In this document: piece by piece, positions 21,640 through 34,800 of the stretch
How positions within the stretch are numbered: the stretch's first letter is position 1
Layout of the letters: each line of letters begins with the position of its first letter
Origin: Boswellia sacra
Taxonomy: Eukaryota > Streptophyta > Magnoliopsida > Sapindales > Burseraceae
NCBI GenBank assembly: GCA_013180625.2
Contig: SNVD02006975.1
Span: 205,669 to 269,668, forward strand
Reading direction: 5' to 3'
DNA length: 64,000 bases
The notes under the pieces: generated by a model
What the model was told of the DNA's origin: nothing
What the model saw: only the letters and a program-made list of their open reading frames with translations
Database searches by the model: none
Made by a program: the position numbers and the translations under genes

Positions 21640-24600
21640 TTATGATGGTAATTATTCATATTGAAAAGTGAGAATGATCATGTCTATCAAATCTCTTGAT
21701 GACAAGGAATAGACCAGTGTTCTAAGAGGTTGGACACTACTAACGCAATTGAATGCTTTCGAAGCTAAAGAGCTTAAACCTAAGAAAGAAGGGATTGATG
21801 AGGAGTACAGAAGTTGTAGTTGGAATTCAAAGGCACTCAATTTGATTCTTGCAACAATTGATCTTAACAACTTTGGTCAGATTTTGAGATGCAAAGTGGC
21901 TATAGAAGATTGGGACATTCTTAAGGTAAAACATGAAGGTACAACTTCTGTTAAAAGATTTAAATTGATGAGATTGAATTCACAATTTCAAAATCTAATA
22001 ATGCATGAGGATGAATCAATATCTGATTTTTATTCAAAACTGTGTCATATTACAAATTTTGCATATATGCTTGGTAGAACTTTTGCAGATGCAGAAATTG
22101 TTAGCAAGATCATTACGCCTGTTCCTGAAAAATTTCAACCAAAGATCTCTGCTATTGAAGAAGTAAATAACACTGATGAGATGAGGGCTAATGAACTTGT
22201 TAGTATTCTTTAGAATTTTAGGATTAATCATAATATAAGGAAACAAAAAGGTAAAAGCATCGCGTTCATTGTCAAAACTAAAAAAATCGAAGATGGAGGT
22301 AATGATGAGTTTGATGAAACTGATTCAAAACATATTGTTTTACTAACAAAGAATTATGTTAAGTTTATGAAAAAGAATTTTAGTAAAAAGAATTAAAGAA
22401 AGGTGCCAAGCTTAAGTGATAACAAATTCAGAAAATTCAGTAAGGAGAATGACAAGAAGAGTCTAAAACAACCTGACAGAAAAAGACATATTAAGTGCTA
22501 CGAGTGTTCTAGTTATGGACATATTCAATCTGAATGTGCTAATCTCAAAAAGAAAAAGAACAAAGGAATATCAGCTACATGGAGTAATGATTCAGAGACT
22601 AATTCAAATGATCAAGAATGCATTAGCAACTTTGTAGCATTCACAGCATTGCAGCTGATAAAGGAAAAATTGTTATGTAAAGTATAACAGAATAATACAG
22701 AACTGATGATGAACATTCAGATACAGAAAATGATCTTAAATATTATGAGGACTTGCAAGCAATATATAATACACTCTATACTGAATGATTGAATAAAAAA
22801 GAGGATATCAGGACTTTGAAGAAGGAAAATGAAGTGCTGAAATGTGAGAAAGCCTTTGCTAAGAACTGCATCAATGAATTGAAGTTTGCTTTGAAAGACA
22901 AAACAGAACATGTTAAGAAAATTACAACAAACATGGCTTGGAATAGACAGTTCCAACAAACATGGCTTGGGTTATTCAGAAGATAACATTGCATCTTCAC
23001 CAAATATTGTGTTTGTAAAGGCTTCAACATCAGGTAACATTTTTGAACCTAGCTCAAAAAGTTCAAGTCCTAACTCAAAAAGTAATGATGTTTTTATATC
23101 TTTTTTGAGTTCTTTTAAATCTAGGCCTAAAAAGGGAAGAAGATTTATTCCAATATGTTATTTTTGTGGTGACAAAGGGCATACTAGACCTAGATATTTT
23201 AAATTATTAAGTCTTTTGCATAAAAAGTCAAAACAGTTCAAGCAGTTACTTAAGACATGACAATAGTGGGCTAAGAAAGACAGAACAACCTATAATGTTG
23301 CTCTTAATACACTTAATGATACTTCTAATGACTTGTGGTATTTTGACAATGGTTGTTCCAGACATATGACTAGAAATAAGGACTGTTTGAAAATTTTTGA
23401 GTCATGCAGGAAAGGAAATGTCATATTTGGTAATGGTGCAACGAGCAAGGTGACTGGTAAAGGCACTTTAAATGTTAAAGGCTTACCTGAATTTCAAAAT
23501 GTTTTGCTTGGAAATTGATTAAAAGCTAATTTGATTAGCATTAGTCAGATATATGATAATAGATATGTTGTTAACTTTACAAAAAAAAATGTATGGTTTT
23601 ATATGATTTAGGAAAATGCATCTTTGAAGAAAATAGATCTTTTGATAATTGTTACTTGGGGGCAAATGCATTTCATGCTAGGATATCGGATTTGGAATTG
23701 TGGCATCAAACGTTAGGACATTTAAACTACAAAGACTTGGTTAAATTAACTAAGTTAAGTACTGTTAGAGGTGTTCCTAAACTTAATGATAAATCTGATA
23801 TGTTATATAGACCATGTCAATTGGGAAAACATATTAGAGGGTCACAAAAATCTATGTCACATCTTAGCACATCTAAAATACTTGATTTGCTTCACATGGA
23901 TCTCATGGGTCCTATGTAAATTGAAAGCATTTCTGATAAGAGATATATATTTTTGTTTGTGTTGATGATTTCTCCAGGTACAATTGGATTGATTTTATTA
24001 GAGAAAGGTCAGACACATTTGAAGCTTTCAGGAATCTTTGTGTTAAGATTAAGAATGAGCAAAACGTGAACATTCGTAAGATAGTAAGGATAAGCAATGA
24101 TCATGGCAAGAAGTTTAAAAATGTCAACAATACTTTTTTCTATAAATACCGTGGAATTGAACATGAATTTTTAGTCCCCAAAACACATGAACAGAATGGA
24201 ATTGTAAAGAGAAAGAACCAGACACTTCAAGAGATGGCTAGAGTAGTACTTAATAGCAATAAATTGATCAAAAGGCTATGGGCTGAAACAATTAGCACTG
24301 TTTGTTATATTTCAAATAGAGTTTTACTAAGACTTGATACTAACCAAACTCCTTATGAGATTTTAAAAGGAAGAAAACCTAACTTAAAGTATTTTTATAT
24401 TTTTGGATGCAAGTGTTACATCTTAAATATAGAGACAGTTAGGTAAATTTGATCCAAAAAGTAATGAATGAGTCTTTGTAAGATATGCACTAAACAGCAA
24501 GGCATTTCGAGTTTACAATCTTCAAACTGAGACTATAATAAAGTCTGCAAATGTAGTGTTCAATGACCATGATGATTATGTAAAGTATTCTCTTGAAGAA

Positions 24601-26425
24601 AGTATAACCAGCTTCATAGAAAATGCAAAAAGTTTAGCACCAGTCAGTAGTAACAGCAAGGAAGATTCTATTACGAAAGAGAAAACAACTGTTGTTACAT
24701 CAGACATAATAGCAACATTTGACAGCACAGACTTGGATAGAAACTTAATGAGAAATGATGATGAGAGAAAAGATCCACCTTTTTTTATACAAAAGGCACA
24801 TCCAACCAGCTCAATCATTGGAAGTCCAGATGGTATGATGAAACCTAAAAGCAAGGTAAGAAATCAGGTAATATTTGCTTGTTAGATTTCATTAATTGAG
24901 CCTAAGAATGTGAAAGAAGTTTTAAAAGAGGATGTTTGATTCAGGCTATGCAAGATGAACCTAATCAATTTAAAAGAAATGAAGTTTGGGAATTAGTTCT
25001 GAAGCCACAAAATGCAAATATCATTGGAACTAAATGGATATTTAAGAACAAAACTGATGAGGATGGACAAATAATTAGAAATAAGGCTAGGTTAGTGGCA
25101 CAAGGTTACACACAAGTAGAAGGCATAGACTTTGATGAAACCTTTGCACCAGTTGCTAGACTTGAGTCTATCAGATTACTACTTGTTATTGCTTGCTTGC
25201 TTGATTATAAATTGTATTAAATGGATGTTAGGACAAATGTCTTGAATAGCTATCTTAATAAAGAGGCTTTTGTTGAACAGCCTAAAGGATTTGAAGATCC
25301 TAAATATCCTGATTTTGTGTACAAGTTGCATAAAGCTTTGTATGATTAGAAACAAGCTCATAAAGCTTGGTATGAAAGGTTGACAAATTTTTTGATTAAG
25401 AGAGGTTATACTAGGGGTAGCAATGATAAGACTTTGTTTATCAAACATGCACCTAGTTATTTTATTATTGCTTAAGTGTATGTGGATGATATTGTGTTTG
25501 GCTCAACTAATAAACACAAGACTTATGAGTTTGTTAAGCTGATGTGGGAAGAGTTTAAGATGAGCATGGTAAGAGAATTAAATTTCTTTATTGGATTGTA
25601 GATTAAGCAAATAAATGATGGGATATTTATATCTCAGTCAAAATATGCTAAGAATCTTGTAAAGAAATTTGGACTTGAGAAGGCAAAACCTATTAGAACT
25701 CATATCAATACTAACTTGAAGCTTTCTAAAGATGATGCAGGAAAAGAGATTGATGCTAGTCTATATAGAAGCATCATTGACAATTTATTGTACCTGACTG
25801 CAAGCATACCAAATTTTTGTTTCAATATAGGACTTTGTGCAAGATTTCAAGCAAATCTTAAGGAATTTCACTTGGCAGTAGCCAAGAGAATCATTAGGTA
25901 TGGTCATGGAACTTATGACTATCGGATATGGTTTTCTAAAGAAACAAATGCTTGTCTTGCAAAGCTAGTGATGCTGATTGAGCAGGGAATACAAATGACA
26001 GAAAAAGCACATCGGGAGGATGTTTTTACCTTGGTACTAACATGGTTTCTTGGCATAGCAAAAAGCAAAATTCTATCTCCTTGTCCACTGTAAAAGCAGA
26101 ATACATTGTAGTAGGGAGTTGTTGTACATAACTAATTCGAATTAAGCAGATGCTAAATGATTATAGTGTTGAAGAAGAACCTATAATTATGTTTTGTGAT
26201 AATACTACTGTTATAAATATTTTCAAAAATTCAATCCAACATTCTAGAATAAAACGCATTGACATAAGATATCATTTTATAATGGAGCTTGTAGAGTCAA
26301 AGGTGATACATATTGAATACATATCAATTGAAAATCAATTTGTTAACCTGTTCACTAAAGCATTAGATGCAACAAGATTTGACAATCTACGAAAGGCTTT
26401 AGGCATTTGTCAGTTTTTTGAATAA
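21640..26425 (+). pseudogene. gag-pol of the SIRE-like element, many stops and frameshifts
   Basis: Gag resumes after the hAT insertion and its core (about 21749-22213) reads LNAFEAKELKPKKEGIDEEY through SIL. A CCHC knuckle (CYECSSYGHIQSEC) is near 22500 and a second knuckle-like block (CYFCGDKGHTRPRYF) near 23157. The protease-like motif is FDNGCSRHMT at 23341. The GAG-pre-integrase block (LWHQTLGHLNYKDL) is at about 23697 and integrase pieces at 23880-24446 (HEQNGIVKRKNQ). RT starts at 24936 ([34 protein letters not shown]), with YVDDIVFGSTN at about 25479. RNase H ends at 26425 (HSRIKRIDIRYHFI). In-frame stops and shifts occur every few hundred bases, so no functional polyprotein is possible. 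Confidence 0.9.
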
Positions 26426-27264
26426 ACATTATTGTCTTTTGTGTTAATTATATTTGTAATATCATAAGTTTTCTTTTAATTAAGCATGTGTAGCTATAAT
26501 ATATGTTGCGTTTTATTGAGATACTAGTTAAATAAATGAAAAAATACAGAGAAGCCTACCAGTATAAGATGTGTAAAAGCCATCGTGAGAGTATCCTTAC
26601 GGTATCTAAGAAATATATTGAGGTCACCCGCTCAAGTGAAAAAGGTTACCTCTATATCGTGTGAAAGCTACTGCATTTAGTTTATAATCTAATGCGATTA
26701 GTTTTTGTGAATATGTGAAAATGTTATTTTTAACATCTCAATTGAATGAAAAATAAAGTTAAATAACTTTCTTATGATAATCATAAACAGCTCTAAAATA
26801 TATTTCTTTAGAATGATTCATATGATGTTCAGATATTATTGTTATATTAACTATAATTGTTTTCTGTTACATTATTTATCACATACGATGTCATTTATAC
26901 CTGACTAAAATTTGATTTTCTTGTATGTGTTTATGTGTCAATAGATGTCATGTTAGTATTATTGGTTTGAGGGGGAAAGTTTTCAGTGGCGGTAATCCTT
27001 ATCTTTATAAAATTTCTTTATTTTAATCAAAATCAATTTTTGAATTTAGGTCATTAATTGCGTTAATGTGTTTGTTTTGGAAAATCAAATAAAATCAAAT
27101 TTGAATTTGTTTTGGAAACTGAATTGGACTAGGCTCTTTCTTTCTAAGTATATCACAAACTTAGTTAGGGTTATTTTGTTCATTCTCAAAATCTTGTATT
27201 GCTTTCTCTCTCTCGTTTCTCTATTCCTTTGAAACCTTACGCAGCAACAATTCAAATCACAACA

Positions 27265-28973
27265 ATGGCTTCTTCGACTACATGTGAGAAATCCATTAGC
27301 AGTTCATCATCATCAAGCAATTCCAGCAATCAAACTAGTCATGACAACTCACAATCACAACAATCGCAACAACAAGAAAAACAACATGCAGAGGTCCCAA
27401 CAAATCCTATGATGAGCGATGATAAAAAAGTTCTAGTAGGACGTATGAAAGACAAGATAAGGCCCAAGTTCAACAAGTTTCTTACCGCTGAAGTGAAGAA
27501 TAATTTTTTGAAGTGCAACTCAAAGAGAAAGTTGCAGATTGAAAGGCCAATGAAGGTTTCTTATTCCAACAAATACGGCCTTAGTGAGCTTCTTGAGTCC
27601 ATCTACTGGACCAGAACCGTAAACAATTTTCTACCTCCTGTTAAGACTCTCATTCAAGAGTTTTATGCTAATAGATTTGATTCAATTGATAATCCAAAAA
27701 GCTTTTATTATCACAAGGTATATTGTAGAGATAGATTCGTGAAGTTTTCTCCCAATGTGATTAACACATTCTTTGATATACCTATTGGGAGTTTACATTC
27801 TGTTGATGATAATTTTGTGCTGGTAGATGTACCTAAAGAGTTAACTGGTCGTGATGATTTGAAATGGAACTCAAAAGATGGGATTAATAAAAAGTATCTT
27901 GTTAAGAAGTATAGAGTTCTACATAAGATAGCACAATTTTATTGGTTACCTTCAACCTATCAAAATCAACTTAGAGAGGATAAGATGAAATTTTTATTTT
28001 GTTTAGGCACCAATAGACCAATTAATTTGGGTTTGTGGATATAGAAGATGATTGTTCAGATTGCACCTTTCAAAGTCGATTATCACTTGATTGTGTTTCC
28101 TTATTTGATTCCAGGAATTTTGGCTCAAAATGATGTTCCTGTGAATTCTAAAGAGACATATGAGATTATGCCTAAGCCTATCACAAAAGGCTTCTTGTCT
28201 AGATTACATGACAAAACTAATTTGCTTGATCCTCAATCGAGACCAAGAAGAGTTAGATCAAATCCAATGAGTAATATGGAAAAAAAGGTTGCTTTAATCA
28301 ACATTGTGCAGGATATCAAGGATATAAAGGCCAAGCAATATGAGTTGGAGAGGAAACCTGATGGCAAAGAAACTGCAGAGGAATCACCTCGTATGCCAAT
28401 TGATAAGACAATGGAAGAGCATAGGTGACTAGGCTAGAAAAGGAACAAGCGGAACAGACTGTTATTATGACAGACAAGGCAGCAGAGAAAAAGCAAAAGA
28501 AAAAGGGTGAAAAGAAGAAATCAAAAGGTACTAAGCTGAAGAAACAGAAAAAGGTCAAGCTTGCCAAGAAAAAGTCTCCCAAGGAGTCATCTATAGCAGA
28601 ACCATCTCATGCTCTAAGCATAGAAGAACCAGCACAAGAGGAATCAACACCACATGTTCCTACTCCATAGCATACTCACCATATCATGAAGAACCTCCAC
28701 ATGAACCAGCTCATGAATCAGACAACTGATTCACTCATAGGGTTATCTCACAATGTTAAAACTAGTACTGAAAAACTTGACAAAGCTATCCGTAAGATTG
28801 TAGCTGAAGTTACTGCCTCATCTACTGATACAATAACACAACAAGACACTCTAACAACTTGTGAGCAAATTGCTCCATCCACTCCAGGCAAAAGGTTCAT
28901 ACCGCATCTAAGAGGTCCAAGAAAAGGCCTGAACTACCACCCAAACTGCAAGTTCGCAAGTCAGCAAGACTGA
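27265..28973 (+). pseudogene. additional ORF of the SIRE-like element, plant-transposon-protein type, three breaks
   Basis: The frame begins MASSTTCEKSIS with a Ser/Gln-rich region (about 60 residues). A folded-looking part follows (YGLSELLESIYWTRTVNNF, LIQEFYANRFDSI, FVKFSPNVINTFFDIPIG, AQFYWLPSTYQN) that resembles the putative plant transposon protein domain seen in the extra ORF of SIRE and Athila elements. A TAG at 28042-28044 interrupts it. The same frame continues to a TGA at 28426-28428, where a frame change leads into a Lys-rich, NLS-like segment (about 28477-28590). Another stop lies near 28668, and the tail ends at 28973. No signal peptide or clear transmembrane helix is visible, so the name envelope sometimes used for this position is not supported here. 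Confidence 0.7.
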
Positions 28974-29511
28974 ATTGATTTCATATCGATTTTTGAACTT
29001 CATTTTTAATTTCTAATTTCTATTTTTGTTTGGCACTTATTCTGAAACTAAGAGGGAAAAGATGAATTTATTTGTTTGTGTTTGGAGAAGTTTTTAGTAA
29101 GGGGGAATAATTGTTTTCGCTTTGATTTGCTTATTATGCTTTGATTTCTAGGAACTAATCTTTTTGCAGGATTTAAATTGTTTGCATTGTGTTTGCTTAA
29201 TTATGATTTCCTTGCAGAAGTTTATTTGATTAATCAGCTCTGATTATTTTGATGTATCATTAGCTCTGATTACTTGTAGATTATTTATGTTAGTCACATT
29301 AGCTCTGATTATATTATTTGTAAGTTATTGATTTCAATCATTTTTTCGTTATGACTGTTTCTGTTATGTGTTTTATAACTGAAAAGTCGTTATTCCTATT
29401 GGTATGATACTTTCAGTTATATTTGATATGTTTATTTTCAGTTGCATTAGACATTTTTTATATGCTGATTATTACTTAAGAAACAAGTTGGAGTTTTCAT
29501 CATAAGTTGCC

Positions 29512-29525
29512 AAAAAGGGGGAGAT
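29512..29525 (+). other. polypurine tract of the SIRE-like element
   Basis: AAAAAGGGGGAGAT lies directly upstream of the 3' LTR. Confidence 0.85.
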
Positions 29526-30413
29526 TGTCGATATCAAACGTGACACTTATCCATGTGTCATGCACATGCTTGATTTTGGACAAACTTGTAATTAAAACAT
29601 TGGTTTATACTCTTTCTTGTTTTACTATTTCTAGAAGTCTTTATTAGAAAGTATTAGATTCATATTGAATATTTTTCATTAAATTAGGATATTATTCTAG
29701 TATCCTACTTTACTTAGAAGTATATTTTATTACAGTCCTAATTTACTTAGGAGTTTATTTATATCACTTCCTATATTAATGATCATTATCCTATTCTTAT
29801 CAATTGAGTTCGATTGAGATTCTACATGATATTGATGAGAAGGGCAACTGAATTTTACACTATATATATAATATTATTTCCTATAACTTCTATGTAAGTG
29901 TGGCATCGCATTTGAAGATTTTGAGAAGAGCTTCAATACCAAAATTGAAATGTGTCTTTTATTATGTATTATGAGAGTTTTATTTATGTATGAGAGGTTC
30001 TGATCGTACATGAATTTTGTTTATATCTGTTTGAGTTAGTACTCACTCGAGAGAACTTGCAAGTTGAGTGTTTATGTAATTCCGTATCAAACATCGTTGT
30101 CATGTGTTACTTAATAATGTGTTGTTAAGTTGTTAGCAACAAAGAGTGGACAGTATCACTACAGTTTAAGATTTTGCTTGGATTTTGTTGGGATTTTATT
30201 TTACAAAGATTAAGTTAGTATGTGAGAGTGAGACAGTATAATGAACACACCTAAAGATTGTACAAACAAGAACTTAGTGAATTGCAGCTCTAAGCTATCC
30301 GTGGACGTAGCTTTTTATAACCAAATCACGTAAATCTTCCTGTATCATTTTGTTTTACAGTTTGCTGCTATATTATGTATAACTAATCCATACTTTTACT
30401 TTCAGATCTCACA
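29526..30413 (+). repeat. 3' LTR of the SIRE-like element
   Basis: Starts TGTCGATATCAAACG and ends CTCACA at 30413, followed by CTAAC. It carries a small extra segment near 30180 (TTGGATTTTGTTGGGATTTT) that looks like a short tandem duplication relative to the 5' LTR. Confidence 0.9.
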
Positions 30414-30686
30414 CTAACATGTACTCGGGAAAGCATAGAATACATTACCATATGTTTCACTTGTCTAATAACTATGTAAATTATACCATTTTAAACTTAT
30501 ATGACCTTTTGCAAAATGTTTATAACGTGTGCCAAGCTCCTAGATGTTATAATATCTTTATTTTACCAAATACCGCACTCTGTGTCACTTGCCATAAAAC
30601 ATCCTTCATTTCCCCTTATTTCTAACCTTCTTTGGGATTGTGTTTGTTTGTTTTCTCCCCCGTATTGATTTACTTTTGTTCTGCAG

Positions 30687-30755
30687 CTTTTTGATGGGAA
30701 GGAAGGAAGGCCAAAATCCAAGACGATGGGTGATCTTGCCTCCCTTCCTGCGAAA
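30687..30755 (+). pseudogene. last exon of the ECR/CER10-type pseudogene
   Basis: After TTCTGCAG the sequence reads LFDGKEGRPKS. A change of frame then gives PRRWVILPPFL, the C-terminal end typical of plant enoyl-CoA reductases. It joins in phase 0 with the donor after AKHRRLKK at 19141. The break within the exon and loss of the stop after PPFL show that it is non-functional. It is separated from the rest of the gene by the SIRE-like element, which therefore lies in the last intron. The old intron pieces are 19142-19258 and 30414-30686. Confidence 0.88.
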
Positions 30756-31822
30756 ATTGAGAATAACATTGACTTTTGATTTTGAGCTGATCAACCAGGG
30801 TTTTATATAAAAATTTGATATTTAAGAGTGCTTTGTTGAAGGATATTTGAGAATAACCTCATATTTTGAAAATTTGGAAAGAAAAAAATACTGTACATAC
30901 CCTTTTAGATTAAATTGTTTAGTATGTTCTGTTTTTCTGTTGATCAACCAGTGTTAGTTATATAAATTGATATTCAAGAGTGTTCTGTTAGAAGTCTTTT
31001 ATCTTTCTGTTGTGTAGACTGCATTAAATACATTAATTGTATTTTAAAATCTTTTCTTTGAACTTTAATATCTTTTTTATAATTTTTATTTTACATGTGT
31101 TGTAGACGTTGCTCGGAGTTCCCTAAATATTACAGTTTGACACCTTCAACCCTAACCTTATTCGATCTTTGTCCAAAGTTTTGAAGTGCCACTACTTGAA
31201 GAACAATATTTCCTGCGTCTCCCTTTCATGAGAGCAAAAGATATGTTGATAAATTTACGTTCTAACTAAATAAACTTCAATTAAGCTGGAATTCGATGTC
31301 TAGCTTTGGCAAAGAAACTACATGCTAACAAATGCTTAAACCTGAATGGAGGGGCTGAGAGGTGGTATCGGATTGGGACCTCACAGATAATTAAGAAAAT
31401 GACTGGGAGTAACCCTTAAGGCAATAATTGTGATTATACTTTTGTAACAGAAGCAGTGAGTATAAGATGAAACAGGGATGTTTTCATGTGTGCTGGCATC
31501 ACCAAGACACCATACTTTGATGCAAGAGCAGAGCTCATTTTCCCATGCCACCCAGCTGTTAGCAGAGAGTCTCTCTACCATGTAATGTGGAAAACGTGGA
31601 AAAGACCAGATATTATCTCAGCATTTACCTACATAATCTTAAAAAAGTCTGAAAAGCAAATTTGGCATTTACAAAATCTGGACTATCACTCCAGCAGTTT
31701 ACTATCACTGTTGGGGATCAACTCCTACTCATATTATAACTACTGAAAGTTCCCATACTTTGATGAAGATAAAACAAATTATGCTCCCATCTTTACCAAT
31801 GCTAAACCAATGTTGTAATTAC
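30756..31822. other. intergenic and 3' UTR of the WD40 gene
   Basis: Two ~60-bp segments (about 30783-30845 and 30938-31005) share TTGATCAACCAGKGTT and ATTGATATTYAAGAGTG and form a diverged direct repeat. From about 31400 the sequence is the likely 3' UTR of the minus-strand gene that stops at 31823. No other gene was seen. Confidence 0.55.
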
Positions 31823-34800
31823 TTAGAGGCGGCCTAACCTGCGCGGTATACCAAAATTTTGGTAAATCCTGATTTCACCTCCAAGCGTGGCTGTCACAAT
31901 TACTAAGCCCCATGCTGGAACTTGGGCTGTGTGGCTTGCATCTTTACTGTGACCATTATCAAACCAAGACCAAGAGGAGGACCAAGATGGAAATGATGAA
32001 TCACTGTGCCTTATTGAGGAAGAACTTGAACTAGTGGAAGCAGCAATAGAAGAAGGATCATCCTGCCTTGTGGAGCAAGCATTTGAGTCGGCAGCCGATA
32101 TGGAAGGTGAATCACCTGATCTCATTGAGGAGGAATTTGAAGTGAAAGACTCAGCAATCCCTGGATCACGAGAAACTTGAGCAAGGTCTTCTTCCGGGGG
32201 AGTTGCAGCTCGGTCTATTTTGTTGTTTTTCTTGGGAAGAGGTGGCAGCATTCTCTTACTGTGAGCAGGGCTGTCTTCCTTGGTTGGTGAGTTGGTAGCA
32301 GAAGAAGGCTGGGCAGCTAACCGTTTTGAGTGCCTTCTGGAATTCACTGGCATTGGTGGTGGCTCACCCTTGACGACACCAGGCCAGGTGATTGCTACTG
32401 AAACATCCTTGCACTGAAAGTGTTCGTGAGTTTTTGTATGGACTGAAGTCTTTTTTCCAGCTTTATCAACATGTCGAGGCTCTTCGCGCCTCCAAACATA
32501 TACTTGAGAATCTTCACTTGCACATACCACATATTTTCCATCTAAACTGAAGCAAGCTGAAATTTGGCTGCTGGTATTTCGGAAACCTGTAACCGAACAG
32601 CATGTGCATTACTCTTTTCTGCTAATAGAGAGAAAGCAAACAAATGTGTTCATATATCAATACGCATAAGGATATTACTTCAAATTTTATGAAATTATAC
32701 CTCTGAATTTGTGAACAAGTTCTAAACCATCCAAAATTCGGATCCGGGAATCAGCAGAGGTGACAAGCACTTCAGATGGATTGCACGGGGAGAACTGTTC
32801 AAAAATAAACCCCGTTATTTATGCCTTGGAGTTAAACAAAAACATAAATGGGAGGCAAAAAGGATGATTACCTGGAAACCAGTTATCTTTCTGGTATTAG
32901 ACTTTTTCTTGGTTTGAAAATCAACCTGGTTTTGTTGAAGTAATTTGAAATCTGTTCACCAAACAAAAAGAGCTACTAGCATTTATTTATGCAACTTTTC
33001 ACAATATTTCAACAGGGAAGGAAACAATAAGAGAAACTCGTACCCTGTATTCTGTACATGCGACAAGTCCCTTTATGTGAACCAATCAAAGCACTCTTCA
33101 TATGTTGAAACATGAAACATGAAAGAAAAATAAGATCAAAGTAGAAATAGATGAATATTCACAATATTGTAAATTTGAACATGAGAATTCAATTAATAAT
33201 GATCATGAACTTTTCCAGGCTGTCCCAATAAATAATAACTTCAACTTGGTTTAACTGAACTTAGCTTTACTGAACTGTTATTTGAAAACTTCATCAGGCT
33301 TTGCTTTAAAATCAACTTTCAAGTGGAATCTATGGTAAAAATTAAGTTCACAATTGGAAGAAAAACTAAAGGCTAAATTGAATCCAAAAAGAGCTCTAAA
33401 GTACTTTCAAGCAAAAAGCAGAGTGCAAATGTAACATGCTAGACCTGGCCATCTGGAGTATAGCAAGCAGCTGTGACCATCTCATGAAGATCCGTCCAGT
33501 CTACGACTTGCCGATCAGGTATGCTCCATATTCTAACTTTTGCGTCAAGTGAGCCACTTATGAAATAATTGTCGTCCATAGGATTGAACTGTATGCAGGT
33601 TACTGCCGAGCAATTACGTACCCCCATCAGAAGTCACTAAGTTGGAAATGTTGTATTGCAGCATTATTTAACAAATGCTTATCTGAAAATGAAAAGGCAT
33701 GTTACCATAGTCATTATGGGCAAACAACTTTAGACAGCTCTTCGTTTCCAAGTCCCATAACCGAACAGTTTTGTCCATAGAAGATGACAGCAGTAGCTGC
33801 AACAGTCCATAAAAAGCTTAAAGTAAGTTAAAACAAATCTGTTTACTCCTATAATTTATAAGAAGAATGTGCTCATTGGTAATATATCATGAGCCTGCTT
33901 AAATGCTGGTTTTGGAAGCCCAAAAATATAATGTTAAATTACAAATACACACTTGGTCGATTTCTGCAGGAAATTTCGTTATATAATCATTGATTGAAAA
34001 AACATTACAGCATTTCTAACGTGATTTATTAAATGTTTTTGAGTCAATGAGTAGCTAGAATAATTAGAATTAGCCAACCTGAGACCTGGACCAGGACAGG
34101 TCCAAAACATCGTCCAAATGACCTTTGAAAGAGCAGATAGGTTTGTCGGACAGGGAAAACACAGTTTCTGGCACATGAACATAATCAGGAGTTGAATAAC
34201 CCTTTCCCTTCTTTTTCCTCTCCGGAGTATTTGATGGACAGTCCAAATTCCCCAATTTATGATCAGGCGAAGCGCATACAGAGGGATGAAGAGGGGTCAA
34301 ATTTCCTTCATTCATCGACATAACCTCACATTCTTGCACTTCCCAAACATGAATTGCCCGATCTTCGCCTGCACTAGCAAGAAATCTTGCATCAAGACTA
34401 AATCTAATGGTCCAAATAGAGCCTTCATGAGCCTGAATTTCTTGGCACAAATGCAAAGCACTCAATTCCTTATTTGACTTCCCTGTCTGCCTAACTTTAA
34501 CCCATTGATTATTATTAGAAGTGGCGTTTCTGCTTTGCTTCTGCTGCCGCTCCTCTGGCAGTGGAGAAGTATGTTCCTTTTCTTTCTGATCTAATTTTAA
34601 CGACGTCATAGAATTAGCCACATGACCTTTTATGTTCTTCAACAAAGCAGCTCCTCTTCTCTTGCTCATTCTCAAACTCTTTGAAAGATAAGAATTTGCA
34701 CTGAACTTATGTCTATCATGGTCGTTATCATTATCATGAATCCTAGACACGTTTTGTCTCCTCATTAGTTCCTTGACAACAGGTGAATAACCAACAGATT

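Larger units (their letters stand above)
19259..30413 (+). mobile_element. SIRE/Maximus-like Ty1/copia retrotransposon, 11.2 kb, decayed
   Basis: Two long LTRs (872 and 888 bp) flank a degenerate gag-pol and a further ORF region downstream of pol. A perfect 5-bp duplication CTAAC lies at 19254-19258 and 30414-30418. The primer site matches initiator Met tRNA. Domain order is gag, zinc knuckle, protease, integrase, RT, RNase H. The long LTRs, the extra region after pol and the large size fit the SIRE/Maximus lineage. The LTRs differ by roughly a tenth of positions by eye, so insertion is clearly older than that of the Tnt1-like element. A hAT-like element (20220-21636) is inserted near the start of gag. 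Noncoding stretches 26427-27264 and 28974-29525 belong to the element. The first holds a purine-rich GAGGGGGAAAG tract near 26969, possibly an internal polypurine tract. Confidence 0.92.

Noticed and set aside
27265..28973. Envelope glycoprotein gene
   Set aside because: No signal peptide, transmembrane helix or Cys pattern; the core resembles the plant transposon protein domain instead.
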